Shown one piece after another: positions 1 to 8,140 of a stretch of 64,000 nucleotides of DNA. The translations under genes and the position numbers were made by a program. Each line of letters starts with the position of its first letter. Position 1 is the stretch's first letter. Under the pieces are notes generated by a model, which made no database searches, was not told where the DNA came from, and saw nothing but the letters and a program-made list of their open reading frames with translations. The stretch comes from Candidatus Gastranaerophilales bacterium (GTDB lineage: Bacteria > Cyanobacteriota > Vampirovibrionia > Gastranaerophilales > Gastranaerophilaceae): the NCBI GenBank assembly GCA_944323695.1, contig CALUTI010000002.1, positions 124,001 through 188,000 on the forward strand, in the 5' to 3' direction.

Positions 1-359
1 GTAGTATTTAATTTCATTTTTAAATAAGCTAAGCCGGCTTATTTGTAGTGTATGCCCCTTGAATACATGTATAATTTTCCCGTATTCGTAATATATAGCT
101 ACATGCAATTCATTGCGGAATCTTGTAGCTATAATGTCGCCTTTTTTTAATTCGTCGCGGGTTATTTCCCTGCAATGCTGTTGTAATTTTGCAATTCCAT
201 AAAAATAATTGCGGTTGTCATCTTTTGACCTTAATTTATATCTTGGTTTATCCGGGTATAATTTTTGCACCGGGTAAAAGCAACCCTGATATGTACCGTC
301 AGGGTTAAACATTTCGTAAGGTCTTCCGACTTCTAACAACAATTCTTTAAAATTTTCCA
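1..359 (-). CDS. Phage tail-tip NlpC/P60-like peptidase (partial, C-terminus off window)
   Basis: The gene starts with ATG at 359 and runs off the left edge, so only 119 residues are visible. The pattern is that of a small NlpC/P60-type domain: a Cys in Y-Q-G-C-F-Y near residue 27, then a K-K-G-D-I-I stretch and the strand E-L-H-V-A-I-Y-Y with its His, followed by I-I-H-V-F. In lambda-like phages a gpK-type peptidase lies directly downstream of the gpL-type tail-tip protein, which is the case here, so its likely job is tail-tip assembly or cell-wall trimming during entry. The match is weak at sequence level and the end is missing, so the family call is an inference from motif plus position. 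Confidence 0.55.
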
Positions 360-395
360 TAAATACCCCCTTATGTTTTTACATGCCGGCCGGTA

Positions 396-1733
396 TTAAA
401 CCTTTACTACCAATTCTTCATACATTGTCGGGAATCCTCTAAAATTAGCTTCATTCCCTAATTCTTTACATCTGTCAAAAGTTCTGTCGCATGTTGTTTC
501 TTCCCCTGTGTAACCGCACCGGCAATCTTTAAACCTGCGCACCTGACAGCTTGCGCGGTATTTCATAACCGGGCATTGCTTTTCATAGCCGCCCAGCGGG
601 GTTTCTATATCCATGCTTGCATTTTCATAATCAAGCGTTAGATTATTGCATTTTCCGGCATATAGAATTTGCGCGGAATTTGCAATTAATGTGTTTGTAT
701 TAACGTCTAAAAATACAAGCGTTAATATGGCCGGGGAATTGGTTATAACATCCCCGCGGCTTCCGACAATAGCGGAAATGCTTAAAGCAACGTTTGATAA
801 CGAAATATTTAACCTTGATACACTTGAGTTATCATCTTTAGTAATTTCGCCATGTGTCAATGGCGCGCCTAAATATTCGTTGCCGTTATATACCAAGTAT
901 GATAATGTTTCATTATCAAGTATTCTTACACCCCCGCCGGGTATGTCGATTTCTAAAAGTTTACGCGGTATTATTTCATCTTTTTCAACCTCTAACAAAG
1001 GATTAGCGGTTGGAAATACCTCTATTAATTGTACTTGTGTTGTTGCAAATCCAAGCCGGTCTACATCTAATTGTAAATTATCAGAATCAAATCTTACATG
1101 GTATGTTTTACCGTCGCCGCCCCTGCTCGTTTCCCATGTCCAATCAAAAGAACGGAAGCGGCCGCGCTTTGCTATAAAAAATTCTTCTAACTTCTTGCGC
1201 GTTTGGGGGTCTTTATCAAATTTAAGTGTCCAACTCTTTTTAGGTTTATCCCACCATACTTTCATATTATTGGCGGCCGTAAAAACACTGTCCATGATTC
1301 TATAAAAACCTATTGAGTTTTCACATTCTGCGTCATGATAAAAATTAAAAGCCCCTACGCTTTGTACCGGGGAATTATCTATACAAGCAAAAGTAATATC
1401 AAAATCGGTGTAACCTAAATTTTTTATATTTTGCTTTAACTTGTCTTCTTCAAAAAAACATAAATATGTTTTACCGTTTCCGCCGGTTTCGGCTTCCCAT
1501 GTCCAATTAAATTTACCGCCATTAAGCATTACATCTATAAAAAATTCTTCTATCGCTTTACGGTCAGTAAAATTTTTGTCAAACTTTAATGTAAAAGTCC
1601 TTTTTGGATAAGTCCATTTTGGGTATCTCTGTTCTTTCCCTTTGTGTTTTTCGTTTATTTGTGTATCAAATTCAATTGTACTTGTATATGCTTCTTTATA
1701 CTTAAAATCAAAGGTTAATACAGTATCTGTCAT
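396..1733 (-). CDS. Tail-tip protein: two gpM-like domains fused to a cysteine-rich gpL-like domain
   Basis: This 445-residue protein contains an internal duplication. Residues about 8-118 and 125-238 both show the pattern K-x-x-x-L-K-F-D-K, then E-E-F-F, then F-x-W-T-W-E, G-x-G-K-T-Y and a closing strand, like small lambda gpM-type minor tail proteins. The C-terminal third ends in a cysteine-rich segment (C-P-V, C-Q-V, C-R-C-G-Y, T-T-C, D-R-C) followed by a G-F-P motif, as in DUF2163/lambda gpL-type proteins, where the cysteines bind an iron-sulfur cluster at the tail tip. It sits between the tape measure and the peptidase gene, the expected place for gpM and gpL. Having two M-like modules and an L-like module in one chain is unusual. 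Confidence 0.7.
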   Translation of the reverse strand: MTDTVLTFDFKYKEAYTSTIEFDTQINEKHKGKEQRYPKWTYPKRTFTLKFDKNFTDRKAIEEFFIDVMLNGGKFNWTWEAETGGNGKTYLCFFEEDKLKQNIKNLGYTDFDITFACIDNSPVQSVGAFNFYHDAECENSIGFYRIMDSVFTAANNMKVWWDKPKKSWTLKFDKDPQTRKKLEEFFIAKRGRFRSFDWTWETSRGGDGKTYHVRFDSDNLQLDVDRLGFATTQVQLIEVFPTANPLLEVEKDEIIPRKLLEIDIPGGGVRILDNETLSYLVYNGNEYLGAPLTHGEITKDDNSSVSRLNISLSNVALSISAIVGSRGDVITNSPAILTLVFLDVNTNTLIANSAQILYAGKCNNLTLDYENASMDIETPLGGYEKQCPVMKYRASCQVRRFKDCRCGYTGEETTCDRTFDRCKELGNEANFRGFPTMYEELVVKV

Positions 1734-1763
1734 TGTTTAAAAGCCCCGTAAAATTAATTTACT

Positions 1764-1811
1764 GAATTTGTAACAAAATCTAAATATATCTTTTGAATTT
1801 GTTGCAAAATC
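1764..1811 (+). repeat. Paired 17-bp direct repeats, candidate operator of the moron promoter
   Basis: GAATTTGTAACAAAATC at 1764-1780 and GAATTTGTTGCAAAATC at 1795-1811 differ at two positions. Each contains a TTTGT-ACAAA-like dyad. The period is 31 bp, about three helical turns, and the second copy covers the -35 box of the + strand promoter. This fits a repressor or activator binding site; the protein that binds it is unknown. Confidence 0.5.
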
Positions 1812-1830
1812 ATAAAACATAATTTATAAT
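1803..1830 (+). promoter_or_regulatory. Sigma70-type promoter of the inserted + strand genes
   Basis: TTGCAA at 1803-1808 and a perfect TATAAT at 1825-1830 are separated by 16 bp, 32 bp ahead of the ATG at 1862. It reads against the late operon, so the two genes downstream can be transcribed in the lysogen independently of lytic transcription. Confidence 0.65.
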
Positions 1831-1861
1831 ATTAATAGTTGAATATAGGAAAGGCTGTAAT

Positions 1862-2020
1862 ATGATTTATAAAGTAGAATTGGCGGCAAGTGATGATTTT
1901 GAAATTATACATGCCGATTCTGATGAAGAAATGTTTTTAGAAGCAGACCAAATAAACGGCGGCTATCTAAATATTTTTGAAGTTAATGAAGATTATGAAC
2001 AGATAAGGACGGTTATATAA
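1862..2020 (+). CDS. Small acidic protein of the moron pair (52 aa)
   Basis: A 52-residue acidic protein with no recognised family and no membrane segment. The ATG at 1862 is preceded by AGGAAAGG. Its stop overlaps the start of the next gene by one base (TAATG at 2018-2022), so the two are probably translationally coupled. It is on the opposite strand to all surrounding tail genes and has its own promoter, which is typical of a lysogenic-conversion moron. No function can be assigned. Confidence 0.6.
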   Translation: MIYKVELAASDDFEIIHADSDEEMFLEADQINGGYLNIFEVNEDYEQIRTVI

Positions 2021-2697
2021 TGCCTAAAGGCGGTTCAAGAATTAATGCGGGTAGAAAAATAAAACTTGATGAAAAGTTAGAATTTACCAAAAGACTTACA
2101 AAAACTGAAAATGATTTTATTTTATTTGCAAGGGATAAAAAAATAGACCTTGCAAAACTTAAAAAAACTTTGCTTGTTTTTGCAACTCTCTTTTTTATTT
2201 GCATGCCGGTTAATGCCTATACCCTCAAAGGCGGGGTAGAATATACCGTAGACAAAGCCCGTATTATTGCTTTTGATAATGCACCCCAAAGTATTAATAA
2301 AAATGAGTTTGGCGCATACTTAAACGATAAATTTTATTTTTCCAGTATAGGTTATATAAACGGTAATATATCCGTAGCGGTAGCCCGCAAGGTTGTACCG
2401 TTCTACGATAAAGGGAAATTGTCTTTTTACGGTGTTCAATATGACAATGACCCAAGTAAAAAATACTACTATTCACCAAAAGGAAAATTATTAAAATATG
2501 AAATTAACACTTTTAAAGGTGAATACCCTTACAAGACCATGGCGTATGATACGCAAGGAAAATTATTAAATATTAACCTTGTCGTATCAGACCATGAATC
2601 ATTTTTATTTGACAAGAATAAAAAACTAATCGGTCATTGGTTGAATAACCAATTTTACAATTCAAAAGGTGAAAAAGACATAACTAGACGCCTTTAA
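2020..2697 (+). CDS. Putative secreted moron protein with GxGRK-type N-terminus
   Basis: 225 residues, unrecognised as a whole. The first 45 residues (P-K-G-G-S-R-I-N-A-G-R-K and a charged helix) look like the basic N-termini of small phage DNA-binding proteins. Residues about 50-64 form a hydrophobic core ending in V-N-A-Y, a plausible signal-peptide cleavage point at 66. The remainder is beta-rich with repeated Y-Y-S-P-K-G-K-L and Y-D-T-Q-G-K-L-L type turns, like cell-surface or periplasmic repeat proteins. The gene lies against the late operon and its 3' end overlaps the tape-measure 3' end by 14 bases. A surface or periplasmic conversion role such as exclusion is an inference. The N-terminal part could be the remnant of a separate gene fused to a secreted protein. 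Confidence 0.6.
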   Translation: MPKGGSRINAGRKIKLDEKLEFTKRLTKTENDFILFARDKKIDLAKLKKTLLVFATLFFICMPVNAYTLKGGVEYTVDKARIIAFDNAPQSINKNEFGAYLNDKFYFSSIGYINGNISVAVARKVVPFYDKGKLSFYGVQYDNDPSKKYYYSPKGKLLKYEINTFKGEYPYKTMAYDTQGKLLNINLVVSDHESFLFDKNKKLIGHWLNNQFYNSKGEKDITRRL

Positions 2698-5458
2698 TCA
2701 TATCGCGCATTTGATGATTATTGTTTTTTATACTGTCTTTTACAATAGGTACGCCGCTTGTTTTCATCCACTCGGTAAACATCTTTTGACCCTGCGCCGG
2801 GTCTAAACTCTGAAATACCGGCGTTATATTATTAACTATTACCTGCTGGCTTTGACCCTGCGCCATGTTATTGCCGGCGGCCGGGGTATTATTCGCCCCC
2901 GCTATCATATTCCATAAGGTTTTTTGTTGTAATGGATTTAAAACCATTTCAGACCCATGGGCAACAATCGGCACGGCCTGATTATAATTGCCGGGTACTA
3001 TACCGCCGTCAGCAAAAAAGCCTTTTATAAAGCCTGCCGCCGCACCTACCCAGCCCCCGCTACCCGCAAGGGCTGTTAATCCCTGCATTAGCTTTAATTT
3101 GGCTTGTTCTACAAGCATTTCCGCAATCATACGCGCAAAGGCCGCTTTTATATCTCCAAAAATACTTATAAAGCTATCTTTTAATGACTGATTACCTTGA
3201 AAAAACTCGCTTAATGAATCTTGGAAGGATTCGCCCAAGTGTTCTAAAGTATTTCGCCAGCGCTCGTTTTCTGCGTCCAGTGATTCGGCTACTAATTCTT
3301 GTTTTGCTATTTCATAGTTTGCCGTTAATACTAATTTTTCTTGGTTTATCTGTTCAAGTTTCGCTAAGTCGTCTTGGTATAGCTGTTCTTGCTTTATTAA
3401 ACCATTTAAGGTTATATTATATTTTTGGTCTTCAAATGCTTGTAATTGTGCGTAATAGTCGCTATTAGATATAGACCCTTCTTCTTTTTGGGCTTCCAGT
3501 AATGATTTTTGCTTTTCTATATCTAATTGGTCTAATTCCGCTTTGCGGTTGTAGCGTTCTATTTCAAGCTGTATTGCTTGTTCTTGGTGTTGCTGTTCTA
3601 ATTGTGTCCGCTCGTTTAGTATATTTTGATATGCGGAAGTTCCTTGTTTTTCGGCATTTAGTTTTGCTTGAATTTTTTGTAATTCAAGTTTATAAACCTC
3701 ATCCGCATTATTCTTTACTAAAAGTATTTCGGCGTCTAATTGCGCAAGTTTGAGGGCTAAGGCTTCTTTTTGCGCTTTTTCTGCGGCCTTTTTATCCTCT
3801 TTTGATGTAGAACTTGCGGCGCTTCTTTGAGTTCTTGCCGGGGTTTTACTGCTAACACCCGTTAATGTGTTAATTATACTTTGCCTTGAATCGTAAGCGT
3901 TAGAAATTTCTTTAGATAATTTGTTATATTCCTTTGTCTTTTCATCTTCATAGGCAAAGTGTGTAGTACCGTCAAAACTTTCATAGGTCGCATAGTTGCC
4001 GCGGTTATTAATTACTTTTGCTACTTTGTCGCGCCGTTTTTCAAGTTCCTTAACCTTTTGCAAGGTTAATTCATTTGCTATCTGTTCGGCGGTTGCTTTG
4101 TTTATTTCCCCTTTTAATGCCAATTCTTCACGTAATTGGTCGGCATATTTCGGGTATTGTTCCACAAGCAAATCAATTGCTTTTGTTAGTCTTTGCTTTT
4201 CTTCATAATTAAGATTTTCAGCCCCCGACAATTCTTTAATTGTATTTATAGCGTCGTTTAAAGTGCTTACTTGCTGGTCTTGCGTATTGTTTAAATCTTC
4301 AATTATGGCCGCGGTTTTTTCGGATTCGTTTTTTAAATTCACCACGGCGGCCGTAACCCCTGCAATGGCTACAGCTACCCAAGTCCATGGGTTAGCAAGC
4401 ATTGTAGCGGTTAAAATCCTGAATTGAGCAATTAAAGCCCTTGTAGCTAATACAAGTTTACCCTGCATAGCCAAAGCAAGCGCGGTTGTTTCCGTACGTG
4501 CTAAAGCCTGTTGATACCTAAAGTATTCAATAGCGGCGGCCGCAACTTCCGCCCCTTTTTTTGTTGCTGTAAATGCTGTTACAGTCGATAACAAGGCAAT
4601 GGAAGTATTTTTAACCGCGTTTAATGTTTGGTTATTTACATCCATCCAAGCATAAAGCGCTTTTACGTGTTCCGTTGCACTGTTGGCCGCGTCTATTTGT
4701 GCTTGGTCGAAATCTTTTAAAGCTGGTAATGCTCTTTCTGTTATAGTACGGCCAAAAATTTCATAAGAATCTGCTTTAGTTGCTTCCAAGCCGGTTTTTG
4801 ATTTACTTTGCGCTTCTAACATTCCATAAAAGCGCCCGCCCTCGCTTGTAGCGTCTTTAAAAGCCTGTTTAACCATGTCCACGGATATTTTACCTTCGGA
4901 CATTTCATTTTTTAAATCGCCTAAACTTTTGCCGGTTTTTTCCGCTATTATCTGTAACGGATTAAACCCCGCATTAACCATTTGTAAAAGGTCTTGACCC
5001 ATTAAGCGCCCCGCGGAAGCGCACTGGGCAAAAGCAAGCGTCATTGAATCCATTTTTACTTGGTCGCCGCCTGTTATATCGCCCAACATGCGCAATGTCG
5101 GGATTATTTCATCTTCAGTCACCGCATTAAAGTTCAATAATAACTTTGCGTTTTCTTGAAGACCGGAAGAAGTCATGGGGGTTACGTTTGCTAAATCTTG
5201 TATATCATTAACAAGTTTTGCCGCCCTTTCTTCATTTCCTAACAATACCCTGAAAGATATTGAGGCTTGCTCAAAAGCCTTTGCGGAATTTAGCGCATAG
5301 TCACCTAAATTTTTAATAGATACACCAAGGGCGGCGCCGCCTATAATACCGCCTAAGTTTGTTTTAAAGCTCTGTAATAATCCTTGGGATTCTTTTAACT
5401 TTGTTCTTAATTCGGCATTATTTAAACCTAATAATATATCTACTTTGTTTTTTGCCAT
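2684..5458 (-). CDS. Phage tail tape measure protein
   Basis: A 924-residue protein with the tape-measure domain (residues about 40-215: F-E-Q-A-S-I-S-F-R-V-L-L-G then T-P-M-T-S-S-G-L and M-G-Q-D-L-L-Q-M-V-N-A-G), hydrophobic segments around residues 270-380, a long coiled-coil region (about 545-720) and a C-terminal G-x-F-A-D-G-G-I-V-P-G segment. This is the standard arrangement of proteins that set siphophage tail length and help DNA pass into the cell. It follows the tail chaperone genes, as expected. By the usual rule of roughly 1.5 angstrom per residue the tail would be about 140 nm; that estimate is inference. Its 3' end overlaps the convergent moron gene. Confidence 0.93.
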   Translation of the reverse strand: MAKNKVDILLGLNNAELRTKLKESQGLLQSFKTNLGGIIGGAALGVSIKNLGDYALNSAKAFEQASISFRVLLGNEERAAKLVNDIQDLANVTPMTSSGLQENAKLLLNFNAVTEDEIIPTLRMLGDITGGDQVKMDSMTLAFAQCASAGRLMGQDLLQMVNAGFNPLQIIAEKTGKSLGDLKNEMSEGKISVDMVKQAFKDATSEGGRFYGMLEAQSKSKTGLEATKADSYEIFGRTITERALPALKDFDQAQIDAANSATEHVKALYAWMDVNNQTLNAVKNTSIALLSTVTAFTATKKGAEVAAAAIEYFRYQQALARTETTALALAMQGKLVLATRALIAQFRILTATMLANPWTWVAVAIAGVTAAVVNLKNESEKTAAIIEDLNNTQDQQVSTLNDAINTIKELSGAENLNYEEKQRLTKAIDLLVEQYPKYADQLREELALKGEINKATAEQIANELTLQKVKELEKRRDKVAKVINNRGNYATYESFDGTTHFAYEDEKTKEYNKLSKEISNAYDSRQSIINTLTGVSSKTPARTQRSAASSTSKEDKKAAEKAQKEALALKLAQLDAEILLVKNNADEVYKLELQKIQAKLNAEKQGTSAYQNILNERTQLEQQHQEQAIQLEIERYNRKAELDQLDIEKQKSLLEAQKEEGSISNSDYYAQLQAFEDQKYNITLNGLIKQEQLYQDDLAKLEQINQEKLVLTANYEIAKQELVAESLDAENERWRNTLEHLGESFQDSLSEFFQGNQSLKDSFISIFGDIKAAFARMIAEMLVEQAKLKLMQGLTALAGSGGWVGAAAGFIKGFFADGGIVPGNYNQAVPIVAHGSEMVLNPLQQKTLWNMIAGANNTPAAGNNMAQGQSQQVIVNNITPVFQSLDPAQGQKMFTEWMKTSGVPIVKDSIKNNNHQMRDMIKGV

Positions 5459-5499
5459 TTTTTAATTTACTTTCAAATTGATTAATGACTATTCGTTAA

Positions 5500-6095
5500 T
5501 TACACGCCTAAAAAGCTATCCAGTTGTTTTAGCGCCTGTGCTTCATTATCTTTATGCATGCCGGCGCCTGTATTGCTGTAAAATTTATTTCGGGTTTCAA
5601 GAATTTTATAAATCCGTACATATTCGGATTTATAAAAAAATTCCTCACTAAAACCCAAAACAGACACAAAGGTATAAAATAATAAAAACCAGTCTATTTT
5701 ATATTCAGAATCGTTTTTATTTTCCTTAAAATCTTGTTCTTTACCGTCTTTTTTTTTGTGGTATCTTCGGGCATTGAAGCTAACAAGCCTTTTACTACAT
5801 TTTCGCCGATTTTTCGCATTTCTGCTAAATCCATTTTATAAAGTTTTTCTATTTCGATTTCTTCTTTAATTTCTGTCGGATTAGATACGTCGAAATTATC
5901 AGCAAATACCAATGTACCGCACCAAATCATTATTATGATAGCTTCTTCATCACCTTTTAAAACACGATTTATTAAGTCGTATGTTTCAATTCCAAAACGC
6001 CTTTTTAATGCTATAAAATTTCTAACCTCAAATTTTATAACTCTTTTTTTTCCTAAAATTTCGGCACTAAAGCTGCTTGATGTTAAATTTTGCAT
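5500..6095 (-). CDS. Tail assembly chaperone, -1 frameshift product (gpGT-like)
   Basis: A second open frame, -1 relative to the 133-residue chaperone, stays open across the run of nine A residues and ends at TAA 5502-5500. The heptamer A AAA AAG lies at 5754-5748 in the correct zero-frame phase for tandem slippage. Slippage would join residues 1-116 to an 82-residue extension, giving 198 residues. The extension contains W-F-L-L-F-Y and S-V-L-G-F-S-E-E-F-F, a T-like aromatic helix pattern, and has no good start of its own. This is the position between tail tube and tape measure where lambda G/GT-type frameshifts occur. The coding evidence is direct; use of the site is inferred from the family. 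Confidence 0.75.
5694..6095 (-). CDS. Tail assembly chaperone, zero-frame product (gpG-like)
   Basis: 133 residues, starting at ATG 6095 behind a strong AAAAGGGGA ribosome site. It lies between the tail tube and the tape measure, where G-type chaperones that coat the tape measure during assembly are found. The N-terminal half contains F-E-V-R-N-F-I-A-L-K-R-R-F-G and Y-D-L-I-N-R-V-L, resembling the phage tail chaperone families with a helical bundle. The lysine-rich C-terminus (T-T-K-K-K) is encoded by the slippery A run that leads to the longer product. Confidence 0.75.
   Translation of the reverse strand: MQNLTSSSFSAEILGKKRVIKFEVRNFIALKRRFGIETYDLINRVLKGDEEAIIIMIWCGTLVFADNFDVSNPTEIKEEIEIEKLYKMDLAEMRKIGENVVKGLLASMPEDTTKKKTVKNKILRKIKTILNIK
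5748..5757 (-). other. Programmed -1 ribosomal frameshift site
   Basis: Nine A residues followed by G on the minus strand, read in zero frame as ACA AAA AAA AAG, contain the A AAA AAG heptamer, the same slippery type as in E. coli dnaX. The -1 frame is open for a further 82 codons. An upstream Shine-Dalgarno stimulator or downstream hairpin was not clearly seen. Confidence 0.7.
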
Positions 6096-6119
6096 GTTAT
6101 CCCCTTTTCTTTTTGTATC

Positions 6120-6153
6120 TAAAAAATGAATGGGCGGTAATTTCCGCCCATTC
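6120..6153 (-). terminator. Intrinsic terminator after the tail tube gene
   Basis: On the minus strand GAATGGGCGG, a 6-base loop and CCGCCCATTC form a perfect 10-bp stem (6128-6153 in + coordinates), followed by a run of six T (6126-6121). It lies between the tail tube stop and the chaperone start, inside the late operon. Confidence 0.8.
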
Positions 6154-6168
6154 TCGTGTGTTTATTAG

Positions 6169-6735
6169 TTATGAAGCAACGATAACCGGGATTTGCGCAA
6201 TTTCTGTAATTGCTTCGTAAAGTTTTCTTGCGCCAAACTTCTTATCATAAGTTCTTGCAACACCTTTACCAGTAAAGCTACATACCATGTAGTCTTCTTC
6301 GGCAAATTCTTCTTCATAAGACCCGGACACCTTATATAAAATTCTATGATAGTCTTTTTCACCTACTGATTTTTCCGGCGCAAATTCTAAGGCAAAATAA
6401 CCCGGTGTGCATGCGCTGTCGTCTTCTGTAGTATAAACTTTGCTACCACTGCTACCGCTTGACTTGGTAGTAGTGCCGTTAATAATGTCCATGATTTCAT
6501 GGCTAAACTGCGCATTTTTAAATGATACTTCGTAACCTTTTCTTTTTTCGTAAGTATCTAAAATTACACCGTCGCCGGTTAATTCCTTTTCGTCTTTTAT
6601 GATTGTTACCGTTATTTCTTTAACGCCCGGTACATCTACGGGCGCGCCGTACTCTACGCCGGTTGAATCATCTTTTAAGACCTGTGAAATTTTTAAATCT
6701 CTAATACCTAATGTAATAGTTTCTTTTCCTGCCAT
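6169..6735 (-). CDS. Major tail tube protein
   Basis: 188 residues. The order G-I-R-D-L-K, then V-D-V-P-G-V-K-E-I-T-V, K-E-L-T-G-D-G and Y-E-V-S-F-K matches major tail proteins of the phi13/TP901 type, which polymerise into the tail tube. The late C-terminal half has Y-F-A-L-E-F and a F-T-G-K-G strand as in the same group. The start at 6735 has the ribosome site GAAAGGGAAAA. It is preceded by the tail terminator gene and followed by an intrinsic terminator, consistent with a highly expressed protein. Confidence 0.85.
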   Translation of the reverse strand: MAGKETITLGIRDLKISQVLKDDSTGVEYGAPVDVPGVKEITVTIIKDEKELTGDGVILDTYEKRKGYEVSFKNAQFSHEIMDIINGTTTKSSGSSGSKVYTTEDDSACTPGYFALEFAPEKSVGEKDYHRILYKVSGSYEEEFAEEDYMVCSFTGKGVARTYDKKFGARKLYEAITEIAQIPVIVAS

Positions 6736-6766
6736 GTCGTTTTCCCTTTCATAATTTAATCTTGTA

Positions 6767-7189
6767 TTACTTTTTTATATATATCTCTTGTTGCCATTCA
6801 ATATACCAAATTTCGGCACTGTCTATTTTTTCGTTAAAGCCGTCTTCTTCGGCATACTCAAAAATACCTTTGCTAAAGGTATTTACATCGCCCCAAAAAT
6901 TGCCGTCTACAAAGGCCGCAACATCTAGGGCGGTATCTCTTACCCTGCGTTTTGCCTGCCCTTTAAAACTTTCACAAACATACGCCCTAAAAGTGCAATT
7001 AGCCCTAAATGTATCCGGGATTCTATTACTTACACCTTCTAAATTTATCAGTTGTATAAAAATAGCCGGTAACTCTACGCCGTCTTCAACGTCTTCAAAA
7101 TCCCCGATTAAATAATCATCCCCGTATTTTTTCTTAAATTCGCTTATTATAGCGTCTGTTATCGGGTTTAAAACTGTTTTATCAATCAT
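6767..7189 (-). CDS. Tail terminator / gpU-like minor tail protein
   Basis: 140 residues, with an N-terminal helix, the segment D-G-V-E-L-P-A-I-F-I-Q-L, and an alternating strand pattern ending in I-W-Y-I-E-W-Q-Q-E-I. Small proteins of this shape between the gpZ-like protein and the tube protein are tail terminators (lambda gpU-like), which stop tube growth and prepare the tail for joining. The identification depends on position and length more than on strong motifs. The gene overlaps its upstream neighbour by four bases. Confidence 0.65.
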   Translation of the reverse strand: MIDKTVLNPITDAIISEFKKKYGDDYLIGDFEDVEDGVELPAIFIQLINLEGVSNRIPDTFRANCTFRAYVCESFKGQAKRRVRDTALDVAAFVDGNFWGDVNTFSKGIFEYAEEDGFNEKIDSAEIWYIEWQQEIYIKK

Positions 7190-7812
7190 TTTAGACCTTT
7201 TTTAAATTGATTTCTTAAATATTTATTAACTTCACTTTCAAAACTTTTTTTAAAAATCTTGTAAAAATTTTCCGTTTCATTTTGCAGAATCGGCATTACA
7301 ACATTTTCTATCTCGTTGTTTTCTGTTACCTGTTTTTCTAATATTTCGACTTTGTAGGGTTCGCCCTTTTTATGCTTTGCAGTGTTTCTCTGATATACTT
7401 TATTTGCATATCGCCCCTTGCTCGGTGTGTGATATTGCCCGGTTCTTTTAACTGCAATTTTACCGCCTTCCGGCATACGGGCAATAAAAGCCCCTTTTCT
7501 TAGCCTGCGGGGTCTGCCGTATGTAACGCCGCGTTTTGTTTTCCGTGCCTGCCAATTAGTAAGGCCGGTTCTATAAAATCCGGCAAATATTTTAATCTTT
7601 AAATCATCTATGACGTATTGCCGTATTCTTTGTCTTAATTTTTTATCTGCAATACCATAATTTTTTTTAATAGTTTTTATCGCATTTTTTGTAAAATTCT
7701 TTGCACTTGATTTAAAAGCCCTTGTAGCAATTTTTAATAATTCCCGGCCGGTTAATTCTAAATCGCGGTTTAACTGCTTTAGTTGTATGTCATTTATGCT
7801 TGCTTCTAACAT
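7186..7812 (-). CDS. Minor tail / head-tail completion protein, lambda gpZ-like
   Basis: 208 residues, strongly basic. After an N-terminal helical region comes W-Q-A-R-K-T-K-R-G-V-T-Y-G, then G-A-F-I-A-R-M-P-E-G-G and V-K-R-T-G, the pattern of the gpZ/HK97 gp10-like families. In lambda gpZ is needed to join a productive tail to the head. It sits between the gpFII-like connector and the gpU-like terminator, exactly the lambda order. Start at 7812 lies one base after the connector stop. Confidence 0.8.
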   Translation of the reverse strand: MLEASINDIQLKQLNRDLELTGRELLKIATRAFKSSAKNFTKNAIKTIKKNYGIADKKLRQRIRQYVIDDLKIKIFAGFYRTGLTNWQARKTKRGVTYGRPRRLRKGAFIARMPEGGKIAVKRTGQYHTPSKGRYANKVYQRNTAKHKKGEPYKVEILEKQVTENNEIENVVMPILQNETENFYKIFKKSFESEVNKYLRNQFKKGLK

Positions 7813-7813
7813 A

Positions 7814-8140
7814 TTAAAGTTTGCCGTATTTACTTAATATTACAACCGCCATGCCTGTACCGTCCGGCTGTGGGTCTTTTGTAACATCATATTTAACGCC
7901 GTTAATTTCGGCACTGTCTTCTTTTTTTACCTTTGCTATATCCGCTTCAACACAAGTTAAGCGCGGCTGGGTATTATCTAAATCCATGTCGCCTATTTCC
8001 TGCAAAAAATACGCATTATCAAAAATACCCTTTAATGGCTTGCCGTCTGCGCCGGTATCCAATATAGACCCGTCGGCAAGGTTAAATTTTACAACCTCGC
8101 CGAAAGTCCTTGTATAAACATGTAAATCTTGTTTAATCAT
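7814..8140 (-). CDS. Head-tail joining protein, lambda gpFII-like
   Basis: 108 residues with G-I-F-D-N-A-Y near residues 38-44, a P-R-L-T-C-V-E-A-D segment, the I-N-G-V-K-Y-D-V strand and the closing P-D-G-T-G-M-A-V-V-I-L. This order is characteristic of gpFII/Gifsy-2-type head-tail connectors, which form the interface to which the tail docks. It overlaps the upstream gene by eight bases and is followed by the gpZ-like gene. Confidence 0.8.
   Translation of the reverse strand: MIKQDLHVYTRTFGEVVKFNLADGSILDTGADGKPLKGIFDNAYFLQEIGDMDLDNTQPRLTCVEADIAKVKKEDSAEINGVKYDVTKDPQPDGTGMAVVILSKYGKL

Noticed and set aside
646-1305. Long + strand open frame of 219 codons opposite the tail-tip gene
   Set aside because: It lies wholly antisense to a well-supported tail gene, has no ribosome site and its translation shows no domain pattern.
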